The notes under the pieces were generated by a model, which was not told the DNA's origin, did not search any database, and saw only the letters and a program-made list of their open reading frames with translations. Shown here one piece after another: positions 8,273 to 18,743 of a DNA stretch of 64,000 bases (position 1 is the stretch's first letter; every line of letters begins with the position of its first letter). This stretch comes from Bacteroidota bacterium. Lineage in GTDB: Bacteria > Bacteroidota > Bacteroidia > Chitinophagales > Chitinophagaceae. The position numbers and the translations under genes were made by a program. The stretch is from contig JAFEAJ010000026.1 of assembly GCA_018266455.1 (NCBI GenBank), positions 79,935 through 143,934 on the forward strand, in the 5' to 3' direction.

Positions 8273-9991
8273 ATGAAAAAAAGCCATTTTACTAAGCTGC
8301 TTCTAATAACTGCTATTGTTTTTTTTGATATGCATGCCACTGCACAAAACCTGGAGCATATCGGAAAGCAAAAACCGTTTACATTCAGCGGCAATATCGG
8401 CGGCGGGATGAGTTTTTATCATTCCACTGAAACCAATTATACACGGGACCCGTTTACCTGGAACTTGTATGGAAATTTTACCCCAACAATTTACAGCATC
8501 TCCTTGCCATTCTCTTTTATCATCAACCAATATAGCAGGAGTTATTCAACACCCTTTGCTCAATTCGGGATCAGCCCCACTTACAAATGGATCAAGCTGG
8601 ATTTGGGATACAGGACAATATCCATGTCGCCTTTTACTTTTGACGGGCAGAGCTTCAAGGGTGTTGGCATAGAACTAACGCCGAAAATGTTCCGCTTTGC
8701 TGCATTTTATGGGAGCCTGAATAAGGCCATCAGTGAAGATACCACCAGCGGGCACCTGGCCATGCCGCAATACGGGCGCAAAGGATATGGCGCAAGGATT
8801 GGCGTGGGAAATGAAGCCAATCATTTTGACCTGATTTACTTTCATGCGAAGGACGATAGCAGTTCCATAAAACTTTTGACTACCACAGACACCCTTCGCC
8901 CGCAGGAAAATACAGTGATTGGGTTTTCATCAAAATTTACTTTTCTTAAAAAAATTATCTGGAACACCAGTGTGGCGGCAAGTGCGTTAACGCAAGACAT
9001 TTCGGCACAAAAAATAAACAAGGACACGCTCAGCAATGTGGTCGATAAACTTTTTTATAAGCTCATCCCATTCAGAAATGGAACTGTTACCAGTTGGGCA
9101 GGCCAGTCAACAATTACTTTTTTATTAAAGAACTTCAACACCACATTTGGTTACCGCAGGGTACAGGCCGATTTCAAATCGCTCGGTGTTCCTTACATGT
9201 TGAATGATATTGAAGCTTTTCAATGGAACGGTGGCCTTTCGCTTGATAAAGGAAAAGTAAACCTGAATGGCAATGTGAATGCGCAACACAATGATGTATC
9301 AAAAAAGCTGGCAAGCGAGCTGCACACCCTAACCGCTACACTAAGCCTGACCGCTTTGTTAAGCGCCCATGCCAACCTTAATATATCCGGTTCGGTAGTG
9401 AACCTGAACCAGGCTGATGGTACCGCGCATATCAGTGATTCGGTAAGATTAGATCAGCAGGTGTATAACATAGCTGTAACACCCAGTTTTACTTTTGGGC
9501 AACAAACTGCCCTCCAAACACTCACGCCGACATTCAATTACTCATTTTTAAATGATAATAATCCTTCTACCAAAGCGTATTCAAACAGCAACACGGTTAC
9601 CAGCGTGCTGGCTTATTCCTGCGCATTCACCCAACAATCCTGGTCGTTAAATGGAAGCCTGTTGTATAATCTTTATAAGCAGGATACCATTCAATACACC
9701 TCTTATGGCGTCAATGTTGGAGCAGGAATACAGTTGCTGAAAGATAAAGCACTTGGGATGAACGGATCAGTAGGTTATTTGCTGAACCGTTTCTCCGGCG
9801 GAAATGCAAAAAATAATATTACGGGGTCTTTCAACATTCATTATACTGTTGCAAAGCACCACAGCTTTTCTGCTTATTTCAACCTGGCAACCACACCGCC
9901 AAGCAGCAACCACGACTTACAAAAACAATTGCCTTATTCAGTAACCACCACCAATACGGCTGCGGGCATTTCCTATAATTATTCATTTTAA
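8273..9991 (+). CDS. Outer-membrane beta-barrel protein of the surface locus
   Basis: 572 residues. Residues 1-25 are a signal peptide ending in ATAQ. The rest alternates short amphipathic strands with Asn/Gly/Ser turns and ends in an aromatic strand (AAGISYNYSF), as expected for an outer-membrane barrel of perhaps 20 or more strands. No plug domain, TonB box or OmpA domain is visible. It lies 11 bp upstream of the 2091-residue protein, so they are almost surely co-expressed. An inferred role is to export, anchor or form a pore for the giant partner. I do not recognise a named family. Confidence 0.7.
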   Translation: MKKSHFTKLLLITAIVFFDMHATAQNLEHIGKQKPFTFSGNIGGGMSFYHSTETNYTRDPFTWNLYGNFTPTIYSISLPFSFIINQYSRSYSTPFAQFGISPTYKWIKLDLGYRTISMSPFTFDGQSFKGVGIELTPKMFRFAAFYGSLNKAISEDTTSGHLAMPQYGRKGYGARIGVGNEANHFDLIYFHAKDDSSSIKLLTTTDTLRPQENTVIGFSSKFTFLKKIIWNTSVAASALTQDISAQKINKDTLSNVVDKLFYKLIPFRNGTVTSWAGQSTITFLLKNFNTTFGYRRVQADFKSLGVPYMLNDIEAFQWNGGLSLDKGKVNLNGNVNAQHNDVSKKLASELHTLTATLSLTALLSAHANLNISGSVVNLNQADGTAHISDSVRLDQQVYNIAVTPSFTFGQQTALQTLTPTFNYSFLNDNNPSTKAYSNSNTVTSVLAYSCAFTQQSWSLNGSLLYNLYKQDTIQYTSYGVNVGAGIQLLKDKALGMNGSVGYLLNRFSGGNAKNNITGSFNIHYTVAKHHSFSAYFNLATTPPSSNHDLQKQLPYSVTTTNTAAGISYNYSF

Positions 9992-10002
9992 TTATCCAGA
10001 CC

Positions 10003-13000
10003 ATGAGCAAGCAAAATATTTTTATCCTGCGAATTTTGATGCTGCTATTGATGGCAATTTCATTTGCAAACATTCATGCGCAGACATATTATCCTGTTAC
10101 TATCCGCAACATCGTAATACCGCCTGCCAGCCGTTATTTTGATCAGATGTTGCAACAAACATCCCGTGGACGTATAATGGTTACTGTGGCCGGTGGTGAT
10201 CCTGCCGGTGGGCAGATGCAGGTGAAGATTGCAGGGACCCTGGAATGTTTATCGCCTACTCCGTTTACCATTTTGCTCAACAAAAATTTCCAGCCCCAAC
10301 AGCCTGTTTTTTTAAGCTTGGGCAACCCGGTAACATTAAGCAACTTTCAACTGGAGCAGGCTTTTGGAAATTTGGCGGAGAACAATCTTCAAATGCAGGG
10401 AATTAATTATAATTCGCTGAAACAGGGTATAAACCTAAATCTTCCTGAAGGCACTTACAGGATTTGTTTTACAGCTTATAATTACAACGACGTTGGTTAT
10501 ACCCAGCCGCTTTCCAATCCCAATACCGGGTGTGCCACATTCAATATTTGTTACTCGGCAGCGGCCCCGCAATTCCTGCAGCCTGTAAGCGCGATCAATA
10601 TGGATGAAACCATTCCGGTTGTGGCTCCCGGATACCCCATGGTATTTACATGGACAAGGCCCAACTCCACCTGCGGCGCGGCAATCCCGCCAATGTCTTA
10701 CGATTTTGAAATACATGAATTATACCCCGGCCAGGTGCCTGCTGATGCGATCTTCAACCCGCCCGTATTCATGAAAGAAAACCTGCCATCAGCCACCTTT
10801 TTGTTAGACACCATGCTTTATCAAAATGTGCTGCAAATCGGGAAGCAGTATGTCATGCGTGTGCATGTGCGCAATGCGCCGGGCATAGCAGGCGTGGCAG
10901 ATACGGTGAGTTTTCAAAACTTTGGATTCAGCAGGGTCGAGCCTTTTCAATATGGAAGGGTTGCAAACAGGCAGGCCAAACCAAAGGACACAATCCAGGT
11001 CGTTACGAATAAACCAGTTGTTACAAAAAGGCCTGGTGATTCAACCGGGAATATTTCTAAAAATAATCCTGTTACTCCTTCCCAACTTTTAAAAAGTAAT
11101 ATAGATACCACAAAAAGTGATAGTACTGCAACTGCTAAATCCGATACTACAAAATCTGATAGTACCAAAGTAGATTCAACTATTATTGCAACCAATGCTT
11201 TCGACTCTACGGCCAATTGCGGATTGAATTATACAAAAGATTCTACTGTGATTGATAAGACAAAAGATTTGAAAAATGATACACTGTCAGTTGGTGAATT
11301 TAAAATGATTGTGACTTCAATCAAAAGAAACGACGCAGATAGCACCTATTCAGGAACAGGCACCATAGACTGGAAGCCCTATATTTCAACAATTAAGCTT
11401 GCCGTCGCATTCAAAAATATTCGAGTCAATGATAGCATGAAGATCTTTTCCGGAGTCGTCACCTCGACTACGGATCCACAAAAGTTTCAATTAAGCAGTT
11501 TTGCAACATGGAATGATATTACCAAGCAGACGGGGCAGCAATTAGATCAGTTATCCAGCGGAGTGGAAAATTTTATTAATTCCAATAAAACAACCAATGT
11601 AATAAGCCAAATAGTTGGTAAGACTCCGGTCAACTGTCCAATCGGCCTGGATAATGAAAATTTTGGCGGTACACCCACCACAATTGCGATCATGAGTATG
11701 ACCTTTTCTCCAAAGGGAGCTACCATGAGTGTGCTGATGAGTTTGAATATTCCGGAAGCCAACGGTTGGTTGTCTCTCGCGGGTACAGGTTTCTGTATGA
11801 ACCCGACTGGGATTTCATTCAAGCAAGGAACTTTAATGTTGCCCTCAGACCGGTATTTTAATCTGGGCACAGCAGATGATAGTTTAGTGGTAAAATTCAA
11901 AGGATCACCCAGCGCTGACTCAACAAAAGGAACTTATGTTTCATGGACAAAAGACAGCATCTCTGCAGTTGTTGTTCACGCAGAAATTACTTTACCTAAG
12001 AATGCAGTTGTTCGGGAAGACAGCACCGGTAATCCAGTGGACAGCGCTGTAGTTGCGGGACTCATGTTCCGTTTTCATAAATGGGATGATTGGATTGCCA
12101 TGATCACTACTCCGAATTTCCAGGTCAGTGGTGTAAAAGGATTAACCTTCAGTTCAGATACCATTTATTATGATCACTCTTCAAAACAAAATGTGAAAGG
12201 ATTTAATTTTCCTAAAGAATATACGGGATATAAGGGAGTGGATTTTGAAGGATTATACATACCCAAACTGATGGTGTTGCTGCCTTCAGATTTTAAAACA
12301 TTCAACCAGGGAAAAGACAGGACGACTTTCGGAGCTAAAGATTTTATTTTAGATGATAAAGGAGTTAGCACACATATTTTAGGAACGAAAATTATTGACC
12401 TGAATAACGGAGACCTTGGCGGTTGGGGGTATTCATTAGATACAGTGGAAGTAGTAATACAACAAAATACTTTCCAGAGTGGAAGATTGAACGGGCAAGT
12501 CTTAATGCCAATTAGTAAAACACCGCTTGAATACTCTGCCGATCTTCACAAAGCCAAAGATTCCTCGTTGCAATATGAATTTGTAATTCAACCAAAAGAT
12601 TCAATGGTAATAGACCTGTGGGCAGCCACCATGACCTTGAACAAAAACTCTGCATTTACAGTTAAGAAAGACAGTCTTGGTACTGCTGTTACTTTTATTT
12701 TGAATGGAACTCTTGGTATCAGCACATCCGGTGGTGGTTCACCTTCTTCATCCATTCCCGGTCTTAAATTCGATAGTCTCGGTATTGGCAACAGGGATCC
12801 TGCAACTCATGCAAAGAAATTTTGGTTTAGCCACGGCACCTGGGCATTTGCCAGTCCACAGAAATCGGTTGGCGGATTTCCGGTTTCTATTAACAATATC
12901 GGACCATTGGTAGATCTGAGTGATCCTGCTAACATAAAATTAGGCATCAAGTTCGATCTGAATGTAAATATTGGTTTTGGAGATGCATCTGTCATAAGCG

Positions 13001-16000
13001 CTACCACCAATTTGGGCATCTATGGAAAAATAAATGCATCGTTTACCAATATGGCTCCGCAAATAACATTATCGGCGGGAGTGGATATTGATTCTGTACA
13101 AATAAAAGGTGGCGTGGGCCCTGTAACAGTTGACGGTATGCTTGTTTTCTATAACCATGACCAGACGTATGGTGATGGATTAAAAGGTCATGTGAAAGCA
13201 ACTTTCCCCTTGGTTACAGTAGAGGCAACGGCTCAATTCGGCAATGTAAACAATTACAATTACTGGTATATAGATGCCTGTGCTACATTCCCGACAATTC
13301 CTGTGGTAGGCCCGATAGGTATTAATGGTTTTGGTGGCGGGGCTTATTATAATATGGCCATGAGCAATAACTTACCTGCAGATCCCGCCAATCTTACCGC
13401 CTCGTCCAAAGCGAATGATGCAACCGCAGGGCATACAATGTCCGGCGTTACCTTCACGCCTCAGCAAGGTACTGCAGGTATCCGTGCTACAGTTTGTATT
13501 GCAATGGTATCCGGTGCAGGTGCTGATGCCATGAATGCAAAAGTGACACTAACAGCACAAATTGTCAATGGCGCATTTGATATGCTCAATCTTCATGGAG
13601 ATGTATTTGTACTTACCAATTTTCCAACAAACAGTAATGCTACCGTAAACGGAACTGTAGATATCACTTATGATTTTGCACAAAATAAGTTTTCTTTGAA
13701 TGCAGATATCCAGGGAAAATTTGCCACTATTACTGCTGACATTCCAATTGGAATGTATGGGGGCCCTGATGGATGGTATTTTAAGGTAGGCGATGCGTTT
13801 GCAAAACGTGTTAGTTTTTCTCTGGTTGATGTGAGCAATGATATTTTCACATTGCATCTCGGTGCTACTGCCTATTTTGAAATGGGAAGTTTGATTAATC
13901 CCACCCTGCCTGATCTTCCCTCGCAGATAACTTCACATGGACTAACAAGGGATCCTTCAGCTACGTCATTAATTAATTCCATGAACCAATCTCCGGGCGA
14001 TGGAATGATGTTTGGCGCTGAAATAGATGGAAAACTGAAGTTCAGTTTTGCAATGTTGTATGCTAAAGCTGATGCAATCGTAGGCTTTGATTTGATTTTA
14101 AAGCATTTTGCCCAATCTTTTCAATGCAATAACCAGTCAGCCGGATGGCAAAACTGGTATGCACTGGGGCAACTTTATGCATACCTGGGAGTTGATGTGG
14201 GTATTCACGTGGATGTTTGGTTTTTCTCAGGAGATTTGAGTTTGTGTAATCTTCAGGTTTCAGCGTTGGTTTCTGCCGGCTTACCAAATCCCACCTGGCT
14301 TGATGGCGATTTGAAAGTGGACGGAGAAGTATTAAATGGATTAATTTCCGTTCATACAACAGCTCATTTTTCTATTGGTGACAAATGCTATCCCACACCC
14401 GATCCACTGAGGGATGTACAGATCATCAGCGATTATGGGCCAAAAGGTAAAGCAGACGTATTTGATAATCCTTTTGTAGCTTCCAATGTAGGCCTTGAAA
14501 CAAATTATAACATTGATGTGCCACCCACAAAAGATAAACCACAGGGTGAAACAAGGACATACAGGTTCTCCATTGAATCTTATACAATTTCATCGAAGAC
14601 ACAACCTGATGTTGTTGCACGTAAAGGATATCAAAACGGGAATACTATTGCACTGTTTAGTCCTAAAGATATGTTGTTGCCAACTACTGTTTACAACGTA
14701 ACAGTAGTGTGTAACGCCATGCAATTTTACCCCGATGAAAACAGGTGGGATTTCCCTTATAATGATAAAAACCAGCAAAGAGAACAAGTAGAACAAACTA
14801 CCACGTTCAGTTTTACTACCGGGCCCGCCCCTGAATATGTGCCGGAGAAGAACGTGCATTTTTCTTATCCGATCAATCATCAGCGTTATGTACTGAAACA
14901 GGAAATGGGCAGCAAAGGGGTATTGCAATTAACAAAATGGCAAAACAATATTTTCCCTGATAAAGGTGGTAGTTTTTTATCATTAAGAAATTATGATTTA
15001 TACTTCATTGAAAATGGTAGTGGAGATACAGTGAAGACAACTTTTACTGCTGATTATGGATCGAATACAATCAATTATTCTTTACCGGCAAATCTTAAGA
15101 ACAATACGATATACAGGATGGATTTCTATTCTACGCCCAATGGCAAAGCGATGCCATCGATGATGTTCAAAAGTATGGTAAGCATGAGTACCCGTACAAG
15201 CGGGAATGTCAACTACCAGGTGAGGAATACTTCTGTTTCAGGAAATATTACCAATTCATCTGCATCATCCACTCATTATAACGGTCCTGCTTATACAATG
15301 TATATGCGTACCAGCCAGTATAATAGTTTCAATGATAAAATGAATGCATTGGGTAACTGGAATGGAAACCGCGGTAATAATTATAACGTGTACATCATCA
15401 ATGACGGCTCCAAACAGGAAGGATTTGACCAGTTTGAAATAAAAGGATATACAGCTCCTGATGGGACCAATTATCCCTCTTTGTTCAGTGCGGCAATAGA
15501 CTGGAACAGCAGCCAGCAAAATGATCAGTTTGCAGATAATTATTTATATGCAAATGCATTTACCCTTGCGTTCAAATTTGTGGTCAATACCGACTTCGGC
15601 GTCCCCGCTATGCGTCAAATGATCTATAAGCCTGTAAATACGCTTGACTGGAGCAAGTTCCCTGCAGATGAACCATTGAGCCTGGTAGAAACAGGTGAGG
15701 TATCAAAATATGCGTTGGCCAATAGTTTTTCTAAAATGCCGGCAATAATGAACCAACAGCGATCTTCTTCTTCACAACTTGCTTCTTTAGTGACACGGTC
15801 GGGATTAACCATGTCTTTATCTCCAAGCCTTGGATTAAAGCAAGGCAATAATTCTTCTTTGATTACAATGCCCATGCAAAATGCGCAGGCCCTTCAGTCT
15901 ATTATGTCCGGGTACCAGCTTACCTGGAGCAGGGGTTACTATATATACCAGGATTATAAGCTGATGGGTTTATTCGGGCAATCGGCTTACCAGAAGATAT

Positions 16001-16278
16001 CTTCTCTGAAAAGTCAGTTAGGAGCCTTCTTTTCACAAGTTGTTTCATCCATGGGTGGGGATTTAACACTTTCCGATAATGTTATTGGAGGATCTGTGTC
16101 ATTGCCCTGGAACAAATTGTATGATATCTCTGCCGATCCTAATTCGATGAACATTTTAAATCAGCTAATGAACATGCATTTTGTGCCTTTAGCTTCCGGA
16201 ACCAGGGCGATAAAATTCCAATACCAGGCAGGAAGCATGCAGGGCAACACGATTTCAAAAAATTTCACCATTAAATAA
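10003..16278 (+). CDS. Giant secreted protein (2091 aa), TANFOR-like N-terminus, unknown function
   Basis: Residues 1-27 form a signal peptide ending in IHAQ. Residues 28-310 are a beta-rich region that resembles, from memory, the TANFOR domain of Bacteroidota surface proteins (pairs of Cys and repeated SNPNTGCATF / FTWTRPNSTCG patterns). Residues about 340-400 are a low-complexity linker of Lys, Ser, Asp and Thr (KSDTTKSDSTKVDST). Roughly 430-1500 is a long series of beta-strand repeats with many Gly and Asp, including consecutive IDLNNGDLGGWGYSLD-like and GDG motifs. A Cys-containing domain and a final Ser/Gln-rich part follow. No protease, glycosidase or adhesin motif is recognisable, and no typical type IX C-terminal signal was seen. 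The next gene starts 7 bp downstream. Confidence 0.7.
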   Translation: MSKQNIFILRILMLLLMAISFANIHAQTYYPVTIRNIVIPPASRYFDQMLQQTSRGRIMVTVAGGDPAGGQMQVKIAGTLECLSPTPFTILLNKNFQPQQPVFLSLGNPVTLSNFQLEQAFGNLAENNLQMQGINYNSLKQGINLNLPEGTYRICFTAYNYNDVGYTQPLSNPNTGCATFNICYSAAAPQFLQPVSAINMDETIPVVAPGYPMVFTWTRPNSTCGAAIPPMSYDFEIHELYPGQVPADAIFNPPVFMKENLPSATFLLDTMLYQNVLQIGKQYVMRVHVRNAPGIAGVADTVSFQNFGFSRVEPFQYGRVANRQAKPKDTIQVVTNKPVVTKRPGDSTGNISKNNPVTPSQLLKSNIDTTKSDSTATAKSDTTKSDSTKVDSTIIATNAFDSTANCGLNYTKDSTVIDKTKDLKNDTLSVGEFKMIVTSIKRNDADSTYSGTGTIDWKPYISTIKLAVAFKNIRVNDSMKIFSGVVTSTTDPQKFQLSSFATWNDITKQTGQQLDQLSSGVENFINSNKTTNVISQIVGKTPVNCPIGLDNENFGGTPTTIAIMSMTFSPKGATMSVLMSLNIPEANGWLSLAGTGFCMNPTGISFKQGTLMLPSDRYFNLGTADDSLVVKFKGSPSADSTKGTYVSWTKDSISAVVVHAEITLPKNAVVREDSTGNPVDSAVVAGLMFRFHKWDDWIAMITTPNFQVSGVKGLTFSSDTIYYDHSSKQNVKGFNFPKEYTGYKGVDFEGLYIPKLMVLLPSDFKTFNQGKDRTTFGAKDFILDDKGVSTHILGTKIIDLNNGDLGGWGYSLDTVEVVIQQNTFQSGRLNGQVLMPISKTPLEYSADLHKAKDSSLQYEFVIQPKDSMVIDLWAATMTLNKNSAFTVKKDSLGTAVTFILNGTLGISTSGGGSPSSSIPGLKFDSLGIGNRDPATHAKKFWFSHGTWAFASPQKSVGGFPVSINNIGPLVDLSDPANIKLGIKFDLNVNIGFGDASVISATTNLGIYGKINASFTNMAPQITLSAGVDIDSVQIKGGVGPVTVDGMLVFYNHDQTYGDGLKGHVKATFPLVTVEATAQFGNVNNYNYWYIDACATFPTIPVVGPIGINGFGGGAYYNMAMSNNLPADPANLTASSKANDATAGHTMSGVTFTPQQGTAGIRATVCIAMVSGAGADAMNAKVTLTAQIVNGAFDMLNLHGDVFVLTNFPTNSNATVNGTVDITYDFAQNKFSLNADIQGKFATITADIPIGMYGGPDGWYFKVGDAFAKRVSFSLVDVSNDIFTLHLGATAYFEMGSLINPTLPDLPSQITSHGLTRDPSATSLINSMNQSPGDGMMFGAEIDGKLKFSFAMLYAKADAIVGFDLILKHFAQSFQCNNQSAGWQNWYALGQLYAYLGVDVGIHVDVWFFSGDLSLCNLQVSALVSAGLPNPTWLDGDLKVDGEVLNGLISVHTTAHFSIGDKCYPTPDPLRDVQIISDYGPKGKADVFDNPFVASNVGLETNYNIDVPPTKDKPQGETRTYRFSIESYTISSKTQPDVVARKGYQNGNTIALFSPKDMLLPTTVYNVTVVCNAMQFYPDENRWDFPYNDKNQQREQVEQTTTFSFTTGPAPEYVPEKNVHFSYPINHQRYVLKQEMGSKGVLQLTKWQNNIFPDKGGSFLSLRNYDLYFIENGSGDTVKTTFTADYGSNTINYSLPANLKNNTIYRMDFYSTPNGKAMPSMMFKSMVSMSTRTSGNVNYQVRNTSVSGNITNSSASSTHYNGPAYTMYMRTSQYNSFNDKMNALGNWNGNRGNNYNVYIINDGSKQEGFDQFEIKGYTAPDGTNYPSLFSAAIDWNSSQQNDQFADNYLYANAFTLAFKFVVNTDFGVPAMRQMIYKPVNTLDWSKFPADEPLSLVETGEVSKYALANSFSKMPAIMNQQRSSSSQLASLVTRSGLTMSLSPSLGLKQGNNSSLITMPMQNAQALQSIMSGYQLTWSRGYYIYQDYKLMGLFGQSAYQKISSLKSQLGAFFSQVVSSMGGDLTLSDNVIGGSVSLPWNKLYDISADPNSMNILNQLMNMHFVPLASGTRAIKFQYQAGSMQGNTISKNFTIK

Positions 16279-16284
16279 ACGCAC

Positions 16285-18453
16285 ATGAATAAGTATAAAT
16301 ATTTCCTGGTTGTTATTTTTCTGATGATGTGGCATGTTGCGTTTTGCCAGAAAAAAAATAATGCAGCTAGGAACCAGCAGCCACCAGTTGATTTAAAAGC
16401 CGGCATAAAGATGTTTGCAAAATCTTATGGTGATTCTATCGTGCTCCGGTGGGGGCCAACAGCAGATTGGGCATGGAGTACTTTGAATGTAACAGGATAC
16501 ACTATTGAGCGTATTGATCTTTCCGAAGCCAATAATCCCAGGAAAGAAATCATCACACCACAACCATTAAAGCCGATGACACTGGAGCAGATGAAAGCCA
16601 AATTTGGCCCCAATAATAAGTATGCAGCAATAGCTGCACAATGTTTGTACGGGAAAAATTTTTCAACCAATCTGAGGAAAGGCCAGCCGGGACAGGTAGA
16701 TAAAGCAAATGTTTGGAACAGCCGTTTTGCATATTCATTACAGGTGGCAGATTATGATGGGAATGTTGCAAAAGCACAAGGATTGGGTTTTACAGATAGG
16801 AATGTAAAAAGAAATGGGCTGTACATCTATAAAATTTACCCGGCTCAAAAACCAACACAGGGAAAAATTGATACGGCTAATATTTTGGTAGAAAATGATG
16901 GTTCCGGGACTACCCGAAGTAAGCCGGCGATGACGGAAGCTATTGCACGTGATCGGGTGGCAGAGCTTCACTGGAACCGTTTCCAGGCAGAACAGTACAG
17001 CGGATATTTTATTGAAAGAAGTGATGACGGTATTCATTTTAAAGTATTAAATGAAGTGCCTTATTTTTCATCAAGGCCCGATTCATCCATGATTCAAAAT
17101 GATACCACAAAAAGAAAAATATTTGAATTGCTTCAGTTGCAACAAGTATTTGTAGATAGTCTTCCTGCCAATTATAAAAAATATTCTTACCGCATACAGG
17201 GCATTAACGCATATGCTGAAATGAGTAATTATTCAGATACACTTTCTGCAATGGGTACAGACCTTACTCCACCGGCAGCACCCATCGTATCCAATCCAAA
17301 ATATATAAACGGAAGAAAAATTCAGTTGAAATGGAAGAAACCATTGTTAGAAAAAGATTTTAAAGGCTACATTGTAACCCGCGCACATTTGGTTAACGGG
17401 CCATATACCGCATTGCACCAGGGCTTCCTGGATCCGAAGTCAACAGATTTTACAGACACCGCAGCTTTTCCGCACGGGCAAAACTATTATGTTGTGCTCG
17501 CTGTAGATACCGCCGGAAATTCTGCACCTTCTATCCCGGCGATGGGATTAGTGCCCGACCATACGCCACCGGCAATACCCACAGGGTTAAAAGGGTTTAT
17601 TGATAAGAAAGGACTCGTTCACCTCTCATGGAAACCCAATACAGAAGAAGACCTGAAAGGATATAAGGTTTATTTTGCTAACAGTAACGCTCATGTCTAT
17701 TCGCAAATTACTATTGCACCGGATACGGATACCACGTTTACTGACAGCATTACCCTGAAAACACTTACCAAAACAATCTGGTATAAAATTGTAGCGGTGG
17801 ATGAAAACAATAATCATTCAGGATATTCACAACCGGTTGAATTGAAAAAGCCGGATATAGTTCCTCCGGTGCCGCCATTGGCATTAAAAGTTTATGTGGA
17901 CACTTCAGGGGTTCAAATTGATTGGATACAAAGTTCAAGTGAAGATGCGGTAAGTTATATTGTTTTCAGAAAAGAAAATAAATCAGATTGGACGCCTGTG
18001 ATGCGGGTGAAACATGATCCCACTAAACAAACATTTCATTTTACAGATCATAATCTGACTGCCTTTCATGAATACCAATATTGTGCTGAAACCATTGACG
18101 ATGACAGTTTACATTCGGGAAAGTCAACTTCAATAAGCGCTGAAGTAAAGACAGTTCCCGATCTTCCGGCATTGAACACATTGCGTGTAAACTATAATAC
18201 AAAGACAAAGCAGGCACAACTCACATGGAGTTTTTCAACTAATGGCGATTATTTTTATGTGATCTACAAAGCGGCGGACAACGATCCTTTGTCACGATAC
18301 CAGTCTGTTTCAAAAGGATTAACCCAGTTTGCCGATAATATTGATCCGCAAAAAACACGTCAGGTTCGATATGCCATCCAGGTACTATTTAAAGACAAAC
18401 GGGGAAGAACAAAAGTGAGCGAACCGGTGAGTGTGAAGACTACTGCTCAATGA
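16285..18453 (+). CDS. Secreted fibronectin type III repeat protein of the surface locus
   Basis: 722 residues. The signal peptide ends AFCQ at about residue 22. An N-terminal region of about 200 residues (with IERIDL and WNSRFAYSLQVADYDG) is followed by a series of FN3-like domains. Three start with the characteristic D-x-TPP-x-x-P or VPP-x-PP linker (near residues 330, 430 and 528), each followed by an x-L-x-W strand and an EDLKGY or DFKGY core. FN3 arrays usually act as extended spacers or binding modules. It begins 7 bp after the giant protein, and the shared context implies joint function at the cell surface. No type IX C-terminal domain is obvious at its end. Confidence 0.8.
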   Translation: MNKYKYFLVVIFLMMWHVAFCQKKNNAARNQQPPVDLKAGIKMFAKSYGDSIVLRWGPTADWAWSTLNVTGYTIERIDLSEANNPRKEIITPQPLKPMTLEQMKAKFGPNNKYAAIAAQCLYGKNFSTNLRKGQPGQVDKANVWNSRFAYSLQVADYDGNVAKAQGLGFTDRNVKRNGLYIYKIYPAQKPTQGKIDTANILVENDGSGTTRSKPAMTEAIARDRVAELHWNRFQAEQYSGYFIERSDDGIHFKVLNEVPYFSSRPDSSMIQNDTTKRKIFELLQLQQVFVDSLPANYKKYSYRIQGINAYAEMSNYSDTLSAMGTDLTPPAAPIVSNPKYINGRKIQLKWKKPLLEKDFKGYIVTRAHLVNGPYTALHQGFLDPKSTDFTDTAAFPHGQNYYVVLAVDTAGNSAPSIPAMGLVPDHTPPAIPTGLKGFIDKKGLVHLSWKPNTEEDLKGYKVYFANSNAHVYSQITIAPDTDTTFTDSITLKTLTKTIWYKIVAVDENNNHSGYSQPVELKKPDIVPPVPPLALKVYVDTSGVQIDWIQSSSEDAVSYIVFRKENKSDWTPVMRVKHDPTKQTFHFTDHNLTAFHEYQYCAETIDDDSLHSGKSTSISAEVKTVPDLPALNTLRVNYNTKTKQAQLTWSFSTNGDYFYVIYKAADNDPLSRYQSVSKGLTQFADNIDPQKTRQVRYAIQVLFKDKRGRTKVSEPVSVKTTAQ

Positions 18454-18743
18454 AACAGAAAATATTTCGGGTAGTATTTTTCAGCAAAAAGACAGCAAGT
18501 CAACAAATACAGATGAATTTTATGTTGAAGAAACAAACAAATGGCTTTTGGAAATTGGCCTCAATTAAGCTTTTCAAAAGTTGCCAGCATTAGTTTGTTT
18601 GGAAAAAAATATAGCCGATGGCTTGTTGTTTACATCCGGTTATAAAGTAAAAGAGGCCATGTATAGAGTACGGCTTTCCTGCCATTGAATAATAAAATAC
18701 TTTGCACTACAAGAGTGATAAATATTTAATCAAATTTTTCTTT

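Noticed and set aside
10003..18453. Type IX secretion C-terminal signals on the giant and FN3 proteins
   Set aside because: Neither end shows the usual beta-sandwich ending with a final basic residue pattern; the route of export is left open.
18450..18593. 47-codon ORF overlapping the FN3 gene stop by ATGA
   Set aside because: Composition and lack of signal or motif do not support coding, and it is short; kept only as a note.
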